Counted from the first letter of the stretch, positions 41,004-55,759 are shown. The stretch: 64,000 bases of DNA from an uncultured Pelagibacteraceae bacterium (GCA_902552755.1 CACDHV010000001.1:62001-126000); one strand, 5' to 3'. The notes: generated from the letters alone by a model not told the origin. Made by a program: numbers and translations.

Positions 41004-41808
41004 TTTCCTCAGCAAATTTTAAATAAATTTTTGTAATTTTATGATCTGGGTCTTTTTCAACTATAGGAATTCCCATATCTCCATATTTTCCAACATCAGA
41101 GTTTATTGGTATTTGTCCTAAAAATTTCTTCTCAAATTCTTTTGCGGTTCTCTCAACACCATTCTCTCCAAAAATTGCATATTTTTTTCCATCATCTCCG
41201 ATAAAGTGGCTCATATTATCAACTAATCCAATAATATTTACTTTTAATTTTTCAAACATTCTAATTCCTCTTTTTACATCTTGAAGTGCTATTTCCTGAG
41301 GAGTTGATACTATGATCGCACCATCTACACTAATCTCTTGTGCAAATGTCAATTGAGTGTCACCAGTACCTGGGGGCATATCAACTATAATAAAGTCTAA
41401 ATCTTTCCAACCAACTTTTTGAGTGAAGGTTTTAATAGCACTTGTTACCATTGGTCCTCTCCAGATCATAGGTGTTTGTTCGTCTGTTAAAAAACCAATA
41501 GACATACATTGAATATCATACTTTATAATTGGTTTTAAAGTTTGACCGTCGCTATCTGGCTTCTCATTAATAGAGAATAGTTTTGGCAAAGATGGTCCGT
41601 AAATATCAGCATCTAAAATTCCTACTTTGCATCCAACTTTTTTTAAGGCTAAAGCTAAATTTGTAGCAAAAGTAGATTTTCCGACACCGCCTTTTGCACT
41701 AGATATTGCAATTGTAAATTTAGTGCCTGGAATTGGGTTTCTTTTGAAGGTTTTTGGCTCAGTTTTTGCCTTCATTGTGTCACTAAGACCTACTTTTTTA
41801 TCATTCAT
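40984..41808 (-). CDS. Mrp/ApbC-family Fe-S cluster carrier ATPase (lacks N-terminal DUF59 domain)
   Basis: [43 protein letters not shown]. Confidence 0.95.
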   Translation of the reverse strand: MNDKKVGLSDTMKAKTEPKTFKRNPIPGTKFTIAISSAKGGVGKSTFATNLALALKKVGCKVGILDADIYGPSLPKLFSINEKPDSDGQTLKPIIKYDIQCMSIGFLTDEQTPMIWRGPMVTSAIKTFTQKVGWKDLDFIIVDMPPGTGDTQLTFAQEISVDGAIIVSTPQEIALQDVKRGIRMFEKLKVNIIGLVDNMSHFIGDDGKKYAIFGENGVERTAKEFEKKFLGQIPINSDVGKYGDMGIPIVEKDPDHKITKIYLKFAEEIKQSYL

Positions 41809-41861
41809 AAAAATACACTTACCTTGTTTTTGGTTATAAAGACACTATATAGAATGTCATA

Positions 41862-42962
41862 ATGACGATTTACAAAAATCAAAGCCCATGGGGAAGTCCG
41901 CCAGGTAGTGGTGGAGGAAGCGGAAATGGTGGTGGTTTCAGAAGAGGCCCAACACCTCCCAATTTAGATGAAGCAATAAAAAAATTGCAAGATACTATAA
42001 ATAAATTTACTGGAAGTGGAACAGGTGGAAAAAAACCAATCATACTTGGTTTAATAATTTTGGTCGTAATTTGGGCATTGAGTGGTTTGTACAGAGTTTT
42101 GCCTGACGAACAAGGCGTGGTCTTAAGATTTGGAAAGTTCGTAAATACTACTCAACCAGGACTAAATTATCATTTTCCATTCCCTATTGAGAGCGTGTTA
42201 ACTCCAAAGGTTACAAAAGTAAACAGAATGGATATCGGTTTTAGATCAGAGAGAGACAGTGGATTTGGTCAAGGTGGAGGAGTTGCTGACGTTCCGGAAG
42301 AAAGTTTGATGCTAACTGGTGATGAAAACATTGTTAACATAGATTTTTCAGTATTTTGGGTAATAAAAGATGCGGGGAACTTTCTTTTTAAAATCCAAGA
42401 TCCAGAGGGAACTGTAAAAGCTGCAGCAGAAACTGCTATGAGAGAAGTTATAGCAAGATCTGATATTCAACCAATTTTGACAGAAGGAAGAGCGGTGATT
42501 GAGAGAGATACTCAAGAGATTATTCAAGGAATACTAGATGAATATGAAAGTGGTGTACAAATTACACAAGTTCAAACTCAAAAAGCTGATCCACCAGACC
42601 AGGTCATTGATGCTTTTAGAGATGTACAAGCTGCAAGAGCTGATATGGAGAGATCGAAAAACGAAGCAGAAGCTTATGCTAACGATGTAATTCCAAGAGC
42701 TCGTGGTGAAGCTGCCAAAATTTTACAAGCTGCTGAAGCTTATAAAAAAGAAGTTGTTGCAAAGGCTGAAGGTGAAGCTAGCAGGTTTTTATCAATTTAC
42801 ACTGAGTACGCCAAAGCTAAGGAAGTTACTCAGGAAAGAATGTATTTAGAGACAATGGAACAAGTGCTGGCTGATATTAACAAAATTATTATAGATAAAG
42901 ATTCAGGATCTGGCGTTGTTCCATATCTACCGTTACAAGAATTAAAATCAGGGTCTAATTAA
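41862..42962 (+). CDS. hflK: HflK, FtsH modulator (SPFH)
   Basis: Gly-rich N-terminus, TM, RVLPDEQGVVLRFGKF; followed by hflC. Confidence 0.95.
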   Translation: MTIYKNQSPWGSPPGSGGGSGNGGGFRRGPTPPNLDEAIKKLQDTINKFTGSGTGGKKPIILGLIILVVIWALSGLYRVLPDEQGVVLRFGKFVNTTQPGLNYHFPFPIESVLTPKVTKVNRMDIGFRSERDSGFGQGGGVADVPEESLMLTGDENIVNIDFSVFWVIKDAGNFLFKIQDPEGTVKAAAETAMREVIARSDIQPILTEGRAVIERDTQEIIQGILDEYESGVQITQVQTQKADPPDQVIDAFRDVQAARADMERSKNEAEAYANDVIPRARGEAAKILQAAEAYKKEVVAKAEGEASRFLSIYTEYAKAKEVTQERMYLETMEQVLADINKIIIDKDSGSGVVPYLPLQELKSGSN

Positions 42963-43822
42963 TGAAAGCTGGAAAATTTATATTACCAATAATTATTTTA
43001 ATAGGGGCAACTCTATTCTTTTCAATTTTTATAGTTAAAGAAGTAAATCAAGCTATAGTTCTTCAATTTGGTGATCCGAAAAGAATTATTTTAAAACCAG
43101 GCTTAAACTTTAAGTTACCTTTTATTCAGAACGTAGTATTTTTAGACAAAAGAGTTTTAAATTTAGATACTCCACCCGAAGAGGTTATTGCATCTGATCA
43201 AAAACGTCTAATAGTTGACGCATTTGCAAGATTTCAAATTATTGATCCATTAAAATTTTATATTTCTGTAGGAAACGAAAGAGTGGCGAGATCAAGATTA
43301 GCAACGATTATTAATTCAAGAATAAGAAATGTATTAGGTCAACAAAAATTACAAACATTATTATCTGAAGATAGATCAAAGCAGATGGCTTTAATTCAAC
43401 AAGGTGTTAATAATGAAGCTGAAAATTTTGGTATCAAGATAGTTGACGTAAGAATTAAAAGAGCCGATTTACCACAAGCAAACAGTGATGCAATTTTTAG
43501 AAGAATGCAAACAGAAAGAGAAAGAGAAGCTAAAGAGTTTAGAGCAAAAGGTGCTGAAATGGCAGTTACTATAACATCAACTGCAGATAAAGAAGTTACA
43601 GTTATTTTAGCTGATGCGCAAAAAAAATCAGAGATAATGAAGGGTGAAGGTGATGGTCAAAAAAATAAAATCTTTGCGGATGCATTTGGACAGGATCCTG
43701 AGTTTTTTGGATTTTATAGAGCAATGCAAGCTTACCAAAATGCTTTAATCGGTGGAGAAACATCAATGATATTATCTCCTGATAGCGAATTTTTTAAGTT
43801 TTTTGGAAATAAAGAAAAATAA
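42962..43822 (+). CDS. hflC: HflC, FtsH modulator (SPFH)
   Basis: VKEVNQAIVLQFGDPKRI; SPFH/HflC pattern. Confidence 0.95.
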   Translation: MKAGKFILPIIILIGATLFFSIFIVKEVNQAIVLQFGDPKRIILKPGLNFKLPFIQNVVFLDKRVLNLDTPPEEVIASDQKRLIVDAFARFQIIDPLKFYISVGNERVARSRLATIINSRIRNVLGQQKLQTLLSEDRSKQMALIQQGVNNEAENFGIKIVDVRIKRADLPQANSDAIFRRMQTEREREAKEFRAKGAEMAVTITSTADKEVTVILADAQKKSEIMKGEGDGQKNKIFADAFGQDPEFFGFYRAMQAYQNALIGGETSMILSPDSEFFKFFGNKEK

Positions 43823-43836
43823 CAATTTTAGTTAAT

Positions 43837-44022
43837 ATGAAAGAATTGATCATAGCATTTGGTCTATTCTTATTTATAGAAGGTGTTTTATACGCCTTAT
43901 TTCCATCAAAAATGAAAAATATGTTAAAAAAACTTAATGCTGTAGCTGATAAACAACTTAGAACAGGTGGATTAGTATTTGCAATTATAGGGTTTATAAT
44001 TATTTGGTATTCAAAAAAATGA
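43837..44022 (+). CDS. DUF2065 family small membrane protein
   Basis: Two TM helices; position between hflC and degP. Confidence 0.8.
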   Translation: MKELIIAFGLFLFIEGVLYALFPSKMKNMLKKLNAVADKQLRTGGLVFAIIGFIIIWYSKK

Positions 44023-45416
44023 AAAATATTTACAAAATTTTATCAATATTAATAATTTCAACAAATTATTTTACACTCTCTAAAGCTCAGGAAATTCCAT
44101 CATCATTTGCAGATTTGGCGGAGAGATTAATGCCATCAGTTGTAAACATTTCAACTACTACTACCGTAACAACAAAATCAAACCCTTTGCCGTTTGAATT
44201 TCCTCCTGGTTCGCCCTTTGAAGATATGTTTGGCTCTCCTCAACAAAGACAAACTAGTGCGCTAGGATCAGGTTTTATTATTGATGAAGAGGGAATAGTA
44301 ATAACAAACAACCACGTTATTCAAGGAGCTTCAGATATATTTGTTAGAGTTAATGGAGACGAAGATTATAAAGCTAAAGTACTTGGTGCTGATGCAGGTA
44401 TGGATATTGCGGTATTAAAAATAAAGTCTGACGAAAAATTTAAGCCAGTAAAATTTGGTAACTCAGACAAATCTAGAATTGGAGATTGGGTTATTGCAAT
44501 TGGAAATCCATTTGGTCTCGGTGGTACAGTAACAGCAGGAATAATCTCTGCTAGAAATAGAAGTATAGGATTATCAAGGTATGAGGACTACATACAAACT
44601 GATGCTTCAATAAACCAGGGAAATTCAGGAGGACCTCTATTTAATATGAGTGGAGATGTTATTGGAATTAATACAGCTATACTCGGCCAATCTGGCTCAA
44701 TTGGGATAGGTTTTGCAATACCATCTAATAGTGCTCAAAAAGTAATTGATCAATTGATTGAATTTGGAGAAACAAAAAGAGGATGGCTTGGAGTTAGAAT
44801 TCAAGCAGTGGATCAAGGAATAGCAGATGCAGAAAAACTAGATAAACCCAGAGGTGCTTTAGTTGCAAGTGTTGCAGATAACAGTCCATCCGACAAGGGA
44901 GGAATTAAACCTGGCGATATAATTTTAGAGTTTGACGGTAAACCTATTAATGAAATGAAGGAACTTCCTAAAATAGTTGCTGAAACAGATGTTGGGAAAA
45001 AAGTAATTGTTAAAGTTTGGAGAAATAAACGAGAAATTACAAAAAAAATAATTCTTGGAAGATTAGAAACTTCAGAAGATTTTAAAGCTCAAAAACCAGC
45101 TATTGAAAAACCAAAAGTAAAAAGAATTGAAGGACTGAAAATAGAAGTTCGTTTATTAAGTAAAGATGATATTGAGACAAGAAATCTTCCGAAAAATACA
45201 AGTGGAGTAGTAATTACAAAAATAGATAAAGATAGCCCTATTAACTATTTGCAAGTTAACAATATTATTGTTGAAGCAAATAGAAAAAAAATTAACACAA
45301 TAGGTGATCTTGATAATGTGGTAAAATTAAAGTTAAGAAGTGATGAAAATAACTTTCTAATTGCAATTTATAATAACCAAAATCAAAGAACATATATTGG
45401 TGTTAAATTAAAATAA
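44019..45416 (+). CDS. DegP/HtrA-family periplasmic serine protease (ATG 44019 or 44004)
   Basis: Signal peptide, TNNHVIQGA, NQGNSGGPLFN, two PDZ-like regions. Confidence 0.95.
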   Translation: MKNIYKILSILIISTNYFTLSKAQEIPSSFADLAERLMPSVVNISTTTTVTTKSNPLPFEFPPGSPFEDMFGSPQQRQTSALGSGFIIDEEGIVITNNHVIQGASDIFVRVNGDEDYKAKVLGADAGMDIAVLKIKSDEKFKPVKFGNSDKSRIGDWVIAIGNPFGLGGTVTAGIISARNRSIGLSRYEDYIQTDASINQGNSGGPLFNMSGDVIGINTAILGQSGSIGIGFAIPSNSAQKVIDQLIEFGETKRGWLGVRIQAVDQGIADAEKLDKPRGALVASVADNSPSDKGGIKPGDIILEFDGKPINEMKELPKIVAETDVGKKVIVKVWRNKREITKKIILGRLETSEDFKAQKPAIEKPKVKRIEGLKIEVRLLSKDDIETRNLPKNTSGVVITKIDKDSPINYLQVNNIIVEANRKKINTIGDLDNVVKLKLRSDENNFLIAIYNNQNQRTYIGVKLK

Positions 45417-45420
45417 TAAC

Positions 45421-46329
45421 ATGGACCTAAAGTCCAAAATAATATTAATCTCAGGTCCAACAGCATCAGGCAAGTCTAAAGCTGCATTGAAAATTGCCAA
45501 AAAGTTAAATGGAGAAATTATTAATGCAGATAGTATGCAGGTATATAAAGAATTAAATATACTGACTGCTAGACCTACAAAAACCGATTTGAACAAAATC
45601 GATCATCATTTATATGGTTTTAGAAGTGTTAAAAAAGAATTTTCGTCGGGTGAGTGGTTAAAATTAGCAAACAAGTGTATTAAAAAAATTAGAGATAAAA
45701 ATAAAATACCAGTTTTAGTTGGCGGCACTGGTCTTTATTTTAAAGCTCTGACTGATGGATTGGTTAAAATTCCAAAAATTCCTATTTCTATTCGTAATAA
45801 AATAAGACGAATGCAGAATAATTTAGGTCAAAAAAAATTTTATTTAAAACTCTTAAAAATTGATCCATCAGTAAAAAATAGGATTGACCCAACTGATGCC
45901 CAAAGATCAATCAGAGCTTATGAAGTTATTTCAATTTCAAAGAAATCAATTTTTGAATGGTATAAGAAAACAAAACCATCTTTTAAAAAGAATCAGTTTA
46001 TAAAAATTTATATTGATTATCCCAAAGATGAATTAATTTATAAAATTTCCAAGAGAGTAGACCAAATGATGAAAGATGGAGCTATTCAAGAAGTTAAGGA
46101 TTTTTTAAAGCTTAATTTGAAGAGTGATAGCAACATCTTCAAAGTTATAGGAATAAGAGAGATAAAAGAATTTATTGATAAAAAAACTTCTATGCACGAT
46201 TTAAAACTAAATATTGTTATAAAAACTAGGCAATACGCTAAAAGACAGAGAACTTGGTCTAGAGGTCAAATGAGTGATTGGCAAAAATTTGATGCTGAGG
46301 CTCTTTCTAAATTTATAAAAAAATTATAA
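45421..46329 (+). CDS. miaA: tRNA dimethylallyltransferase
   Basis: ISGPTASGKSKAALKIA; NADSMQVYKELNILTARPT; KTRQYAKRQRTW. Confidence 0.97.
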   Translation: MDLKSKIILISGPTASGKSKAALKIAKKLNGEIINADSMQVYKELNILTARPTKTDLNKIDHHLYGFRSVKKEFSSGEWLKLANKCIKKIRDKNKIPVLVGGTGLYFKALTDGLVKIPKIPISIRNKIRRMQNNLGQKKFYLKLLKIDPSVKNRIDPTDAQRSIRAYEVISISKKSIFEWYKKTKPSFKKNQFIKIYIDYPKDELIYKISKRVDQMMKDGAIQEVKDFLKLNLKSDSNIFKVIGIREIKEFIDKKTSMHDLKLNIVIKTRQYAKRQRTWSRGQMSDWQKFDAEALSKFIKKL

Positions 46330-46364
46330 ATAATCCTCACAATAACTTGACCAATGAGTACAAC

Positions 46365-46383
46365 TTCAGCTAGATTGGCTGAA
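46365..46383 (+). promoter_or_regulatory. Hairpin abutting the ilvB start codon
   Basis: TTCAGC-TAGATTG-GCTGAA; last base is the A of ATG. Confidence 0.4.
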
Positions 46384-48149
46384 TGCCAAAATTATATTCA
46401 GGAGCTGAGATAGTATTCAAATGTTTGGAAGATCAAAATGTTAGTCACATTTTTGGTTATCCTGGAGGAGCAGTTCTTCCAATTTATGATGAATTAAAAA
46501 ATTTTAACTCTGTTAAGCATATTCTAGTAAGACATGAACAAGGTGCGGGACATGCAGCTGAAGGTTATGCAAGGTCAACTGGCAAACCAGGTGTATTATT
46601 AGTTACCTCAGGTCCTGGAGCTACTAATGCTGTTACAGCTTTAACTGATGCCTATATGGACTCAGTCCCATTAGTTTGCATCACAGGTCAAGTTCCAACA
46701 CACCTAATAGGCACAGATGCATTTCAAGAATGTGACACTACAGGTATAACTAGACCATGTACTAAACATAACTGGTTAGTAAAAGATATTAACGATTTAG
46801 CTGAGGTTATGCACAAAGCTTTTGAAGTTGCAACTACTGGGAGGCCAGGACCTGTTTTAGTTGATATCCCAAAAGATATACAATTTCAAAAAACTAAATA
46901 CAAAAACTATAAAAATAAAAAAAAATTAAATGGCAAATCACATGATAACTATTCACAAAAAAATATTGACGAATTAATAAATTTAATTCGTAAAGCAAAA
47001 AAACCAATTTTTTATACAGGAGGTGGAGTAATAAATTCAGGAACAAAAGCAAGTGAACTTTTAAGAGAACTTGTGTATGCAACAGGTTTTCCTATAACCT
47101 CAACTTTGCAGGGTCTTGGCTGTTTTCCTGCTGATGATAATCAATTTTTAGGAATGTTAGGAATGCATGGTACCTATGAAGCAAACAATGCCATGTATAG
47201 TTGTGATTTAATGATAAATGTTGGCGCAAGGTTTGATGATAGAATTACTGGTAAGATTGATGAGTTCTCTCCCAAATCAAAAAAAGTTCATATTGATATA
47301 GATCCATCATCAATAAATAAAAATGTAAAAGTAGATTTAGCGATTGTTGGAGATATTAAGTCAGTTTTAACATCAACACTAAAAACTTTTAAAAAATCTA
47401 AAAATAACTTTTCTAAATCAAACAAACATCAAATATCAAATTGGTGGGAGCAAATTCAGAAATGGAGATCTAAAAGATCATTAGACTACATCGGCAGTGA
47501 AGAAACTATTAAACCTCAATATGCAATTGAAAGATTATATGAACTTACTAAAGATAAAGATACCTATATAACGACTGAAGTAGGACAACATCAAATGTGG
47601 GCTGCACAACACTACAAGTTCAATAAACCAAATAGATGGATGACTTCAGGAGGGCTAGGTACGATGGGATACGGATTACCTGCAGCTGTTGGAGTTCAGA
47701 TTGCACATCCAAAAAAATTAGTAATTGATATTGCTGGTGAGGCATCTGTTTTGATGACTATGCAGGAAATGTCAACCGCAGTTCAGTACAATTTGCCTAT
47801 AAAAATATTTATTTTGAATAATGAGTACATGGGAATGGTAAGACAATGGCAGGAATTACTACATGATAAAAATTATTCAGAAAGTTATACAGCTGCATTA
47901 CCAGATTTTGTTAAAATGGCTGAAGCATATGGGTGTGTTGGTATAAGAGCAAAAACACCTGAGGAGTTAGATGATAAGATCATTGAAATGTTAAACACTG
48001 ATCGTCCAGTTATATTTGATTGTCTTGTAGACAAACAAGAAAACTGCTTTCCAATGATACCATCTGGCAAACCTCATAATCAAATGTTACTTGGCCCTAA
48101 AGACCAAAAAGAGAAAAAGATCACAGGAAAGGGTAGGACACTGGTCTAA
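46383..48149 (+). CDS. ilvB: Acetolactate synthase large subunit
   Basis: GYPGGAVLPIYDEL; HEQGAGHAAEGYARSTGKPG; TPP site. Confidence 0.97.
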   Translation: MPKLYSGAEIVFKCLEDQNVSHIFGYPGGAVLPIYDELKNFNSVKHILVRHEQGAGHAAEGYARSTGKPGVLLVTSGPGATNAVTALTDAYMDSVPLVCITGQVPTHLIGTDAFQECDTTGITRPCTKHNWLVKDINDLAEVMHKAFEVATTGRPGPVLVDIPKDIQFQKTKYKNYKNKKKLNGKSHDNYSQKNIDELINLIRKAKKPIFYTGGGVINSGTKASELLRELVYATGFPITSTLQGLGCFPADDNQFLGMLGMHGTYEANNAMYSCDLMINVGARFDDRITGKIDEFSPKSKKVHIDIDPSSINKNVKVDLAIVGDIKSVLTSTLKTFKKSKNNFSKSNKHQISNWWEQIQKWRSKRSLDYIGSEETIKPQYAIERLYELTKDKDTYITTEVGQHQMWAAQHYKFNKPNRWMTSGGLGTMGYGLPAAVGVQIAHPKKLVIDIAGEASVLMTMQEMSTAVQYNLPIKIFILNNEYMGMVRQWQELLHDKNYSESYTAALPDFVKMAEAYGCVGIRAKTPEELDDKIIEMLNTDRPVIFDCLVDKQENCFPMIPSGKPHNQMLLGPKDQKEKKITGKGRTLV

Positions 48150-48697
48150 TGGCAAACTCAAAATCAGCATATAGTTCTGCAGGAAAAAAACAGAAGCTTG
48201 ATACGCATATTATAGTTGTATGGGTAGATAATGAAACTGGTGTTTTAGCACGTGTAGTTGGATTATTTTCTGGAAGAGGTTACAATATTGAGTCTTTAGC
48301 AGTGGCTGAGGTTGATCAGAAACAAAATATTTCTAGAATAACAATTGTTACTACAGGCACCCCCCAAGTTGTAGACCAGATTAAACTTCAATTAAAAAAA
48401 TTAGTTCCAGTCCATAAAGTTGCAGATTTCAAAAGAGAAGATAAAAATGTTATTTTTAAAGAAATGGCATTATTCAAGTTTGTTGCAAACAATAATAAAC
48501 TAAATAAAGCTTTTGAAGCCTGTAAAAATTTTGATCCAGTAATATTAGACAAAACTAACAAATCAAATGTTATACAAATTACAGCTTTAAGAAGAGAAAT
48601 AGATAGTATGTCAAAAAATTTAAAAAAATTTGGTTTGGTGAGTGTTTCAAGAACAGGTGCAGTTGCTATGACTAGAGGTTCAGAAATATTTAAATAA
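48149..48697 (+). CDS. ilvH: Acetolactate synthase small subunit
   Basis: ACT domain VDNETGVLARVVGLFSGRGYNIESLAV. Confidence 0.95.
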   Translation: MANSKSAYSSAGKKQKLDTHIIVVWVDNETGVLARVVGLFSGRGYNIESLAVAEVDQKQNISRITIVTTGTPQVVDQIKLQLKKLVPVHKVADFKREDKNVIFKEMALFKFVANNNKLNKAFEACKNFDPVILDKTNKSNVIQITALRREIDSMSKNLKKFGLVSVSRTGAVAMTRGSEIFK

Positions 48698-48708
48698 ATA
48701 AAAATTAA

Positions 48709-49743
<1,035 letters not shown>

Positions 49744-49833
49744 ATAAATTTTTATATTATTTGGTCTAAAATGGCCATTTTATTTTACAATCTGAGCGTG
49801 AGCATGTATGATATATATGGTTAAATTAATTAA

Positions 49834-52457
<2,624 letters not shown>

Positions 52458-52462
52458 TCAAA

Positions 52463-53305
52463 ATGTCTAAAGAAATGGGCAGAGATGACTTAGTTATTTC
52501 TGCTCGTTCAATTTTTTTAAATAAAGGTAATAGAAGAAAATTTTCACTTTTAACTTTAATTATAGTATCTATAATTGTTTTATCATTAGAATATTTTAAA
52601 ACAGGACCAATTAATCAGTTTAGGTCAGTAGCCAAAGATGCTGTTTTTAAAACTTCATATATTATATCATTGCCATTCTTATCGTTAAAAAATGCCTATT
52701 ACGGTGTTAGTGATCTTTTAAAAATACACCAAGAAAATAAAAAACTTAAGATTATTAATTTAAATATTGAAGAATTAAAATTTGAAAATCAATTTTTAAA
52801 AGAAGAAAATATGAGGCTTAATACACTGATTGAAGAAAAAAACCTCTTTTCAGATAACTATCATTTAACTAAAATTTTACTAGATCAGAACAGCCCATAT
52901 TTACGATCAATTGTTATTAACAAAGGCTTTAAACATAACATTAAAATAGGGTCAGCTGTTAGAAATGGATCATATTTTATTGGAAAAGTAATTGGAGTTA
53001 ATTACTTAACCTCCAGAGTTTTATTAATAAATGATTTGAATAGCAAGATACCAGTAATAATTGAACCCAATGGGACCAGCGCAATAGTGTCAGGGAATGG
53101 AAGTAAATTTATTGGTGATATTGAGTATCTGCCTGAAAAAAATCAAGTCGAGGAGGGTCATATTGTTTATACGTCAGGAGCAGATGGGATAATTTCTTCT
53201 GGAATACCCATAGGCAAAATAACTATTATTAATAACAAAAAATCTGTGAAATTTTTCTCAGATTTTGATCAAATTAAATTTGTTAAGGTTTATTTTAAAA
53301 AGTGA
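52463..53305 (+). CDS. mreC: Rod shape-determining protein MreC
   Basis: TM plus coiled coil plus beta domain; between mreB and mreD. Confidence 0.93.
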   Translation: MSKEMGRDDLVISARSIFLNKGNRRKFSLLTLIIVSIIVLSLEYFKTGPINQFRSVAKDAVFKTSYIISLPFLSLKNAYYGVSDLLKIHQENKKLKIINLNIEELKFENQFLKEENMRLNTLIEEKNLFSDNYHLTKILLDQNSPYLRSIVINKGFKHNIKIGSAVRNGSYFIGKVIGVNYLTSRVLLINDLNSKIPVIIEPNGTSAIVSGNGSKFIGDIEYLPEKNQVEEGHIVYTSGADGIISSGIPIGKITIINNKKSVKFFSDFDQIKFVKVYFKK

Positions 53306-53832
53306 GTTTGTTTGCTAACAGAATTTATTCTAAGACAATTACAAGTTTACCCACTTTAATTTTATTTTTAGTCGTAATTTTAGGTTTAAATATTAATATT
53401 ATTTATAAAAATTATGATTTTATCGTAAACTTTAGCTACATTATTGTATTTTTCTGGAGTTTAAAAAAACCAGAGCATCTAGGCTATGGATTAATTTTTT
53501 TTGCAGGTATTATAAATGATGTAGTTCAAAGCTTGCCAATTGGAATATCTTCCCTAGATTATTTGTTATTATCTGCGATTGGAGTATTTATAAGAAATAG
53601 GACAATCATATACAATTTAGTTTATGATTGGATATCATTTTTCATAGCAATTTTAATTGTAGGATCATTAAATTACATTATATTAATAACAATATTTAAA
53701 ATTCCAATTATTTATGAAAGTTTAATATTGGGTTTATTTGTTACATTTTTACTTTACCCTATATTTTTTAAAATATTTGTTTGGATAGATAACATGGTAC
53801 TAGTTAAACAGAATGATAAAAAAAATAGGTAA
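53302..53832 (+). CDS. mreD: Rod shape-determining protein MreD-like
   Basis: Multi-TM protein of MreD size between mreC and mrdA. Confidence 0.85.
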   Translation: MSLFANRIYSKTITSLPTLILFLVVILGLNINIIYKNYDFIVNFSYIIVFFWSLKKPEHLGYGLIFFAGIINDVVQSLPIGISSLDYLLLSAIGVFIRNRTIIYNLVYDWISFFIAILIVGSLNYIILITIFKIPIIYESLILGLFVTFLLYPIFFKIFVWIDNMVLVKQNDKKNR

Positions 53833-55759
53833 TATAAATAAAAATAAAATTATAAGTCGAAGACTTTTTGTTTTAGTTGCTGCAAAGATCGGTTTACTCG
53901 GGATTGTTACATCAAGATTATATAATCTTCAAATTTCACAAAAGCAAAAATACCAAGTTTTATCTGATAAAAATAGAATTAGAGAATGGAAAACTCCACC
54001 TCAAAGAGGAATAATAACTGATTATTTTAATAATATTATTGCAGATAATAAAAGAGTTTATCAAGTTCATTTGTCTCTTGAGGAGGTTTCCAATTTTAAT
54101 AATTCAATTTTTAAACTTAAAAATATTATTAGCCTTAAAGAGAATGAGATAAAAAAAATATATGAAAAGAAAGAAAAGTCTAAACCATGGGATACTCTTA
54201 TAATTTCTGAAAATTTATCATGGAAAGAGTTTTCTAAACTCAATTTATATTTACACGAACTGGAAGGCGCAAAACCAGTTTTATCTACCTCAAGATATTA
54301 TCCTTATTCCAATGATTTAGTGCATGTTGTTGGTTATGTGGGTGATGCAACAACTATAGATATACAAAATAGAAAAAAAATAGAAGAAAATTTCGTACCA
54401 GGTTTAAAAGTTGGAAAAATTGGTATTGAAAATTCAAAAGATACTGAGCTAATAGGAAATCATGGAACTAAAAGATATGAAGTAAATGCATCAGGAAAAA
54501 AAATAAGTGAAATTAGTTATAACAAAGAAACACAAGGTGAAAATTTAAGAACGACCATAGACTTAGAAATTCAGCAATTGGCTCAAGAGTTATTAAAAAA
54601 TAAGGCAGGTTCAATATGTGTTATGGATATATACACAGGCGAAGTAATTACAATGGCGTCGTCCCCAACCTATGATCCCAATATGTTTACGCATGGAATA
54701 AGTACTAAAGATTGGAATGAAATTAAAAATAATAAGTTAAGACCTTTGCTAAATAAATCATTAGCTGGATTATATTCTCCTGGGTCAACTATAAAACCCT
54801 TGGTTGCTCTTGCTGCACTTGAATACGGAATAATAGATACGAAATTTAAAGTAAACTGCAAAGGCCATGATCATCCATATGAATTGTATGGAGAAAGATA
54901 TCATTGTTGGAAAAAAAATGGTCATGGATGGATGAGTATGAGAAATGCCATCAAACAGTCGTGTGATATTTATTTTTATGAAGTCGCAAGGCTTTTAGGC
55001 GTAGATAAGCTTTCACTAATTGCAAAAAGATATGGTCTTGGTTCAAAAGTTTTAGAAGATTTTTTTTCAGAAGAAAAAAAAGGAATAGTCCCCTCAACGA
55101 AATGGAAAAAACAAGTTTTAGAACAGTCTTGGTATCTTGGCGAAACTGTAATTACTGGAATAGGACAGGGTTACATTCAGACTACCCCACTTCAATTATG
55201 TTTAATGACAGCGCAATTGGCCAATGGAGGCTATAAAATTAAGCCAAATTTAATTTACGATAAAGAAATAGATTTAGATATTATTAAATCAAAAATTGAA
55301 AGTGAAAAAAATAAATCTGTAAGTCAAAATATTTTGAAAGATCAGGAATTTAAATACTATGAAAGACTTTACAGAAATCAAAATAATTTAAAGTTAGTCC
55401 TGGATGCAATGTATGGTTCAACCAATGAAGAATTTGGAACTTCATTCAGATCTAGACACAAAGAAGCTAAGTATAAGTTTGCTGGAAAAACTGGAACTTC
55501 TCAAGTTAAAAGAATAACTGATCAAGATAGAGAGCTTGATTTAGACCTTGAAGAAATAGAATACAAAAGTAGAGATCATGCTTTATTTGTAGCATTTGCA
55601 CCTTATGATAAACCAAGATATTCCCTTAGTGTTTTGATAGAGCATGGAGGCTCTGGTAGTAAAGCAGCCGCTCCATTAGCAAACAAATTAATAAAAAAAA
55701 TTTTAGATAGGCATGAATTAAGAGAAAAAATTAGAAAAGATTTAAAAAATATTGCATGA
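53813..55759 (+). CDS. mrdA: Penicillin-binding protein 2
   Basis: SPGSTIKPLVALAALE active site; AGKTGTSQVKR (KTGT). Confidence 0.96.
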   Translation: MIKKIGNINKNKIISRRLFVLVAAKIGLLGIVTSRLYNLQISQKQKYQVLSDKNRIREWKTPPQRGIITDYFNNIIADNKRVYQVHLSLEEVSNFNNSIFKLKNIISLKENEIKKIYEKKEKSKPWDTLIISENLSWKEFSKLNLYLHELEGAKPVLSTSRYYPYSNDLVHVVGYVGDATTIDIQNRKKIEENFVPGLKVGKIGIENSKDTELIGNHGTKRYEVNASGKKISEISYNKETQGENLRTTIDLEIQQLAQELLKNKAGSICVMDIYTGEVITMASSPTYDPNMFTHGISTKDWNEIKNNKLRPLLNKSLAGLYSPGSTIKPLVALAALEYGIIDTKFKVNCKGHDHPYELYGERYHCWKKNGHGWMSMRNAIKQSCDIYFYEVARLLGVDKLSLIAKRYGLGSKVLEDFFSEEKKGIVPSTKWKKQVLEQSWYLGETVITGIGQGYIQTTPLQLCLMTAQLANGGYKIKPNLIYDKEIDLDIIKSKIESEKNKSVSQNILKDQEFKYYERLYRNQNNLKLVLDAMYGSTNEEFGTSFRSRHKEAKYKFAGKTGTSQVKRITDQDRELDLDLEEIEYKSRDHALFVAFAPYDKPRYSLSVLIEHGGSGSKAAAPLANKLIKKILDRHELREKIRKDLKNIA

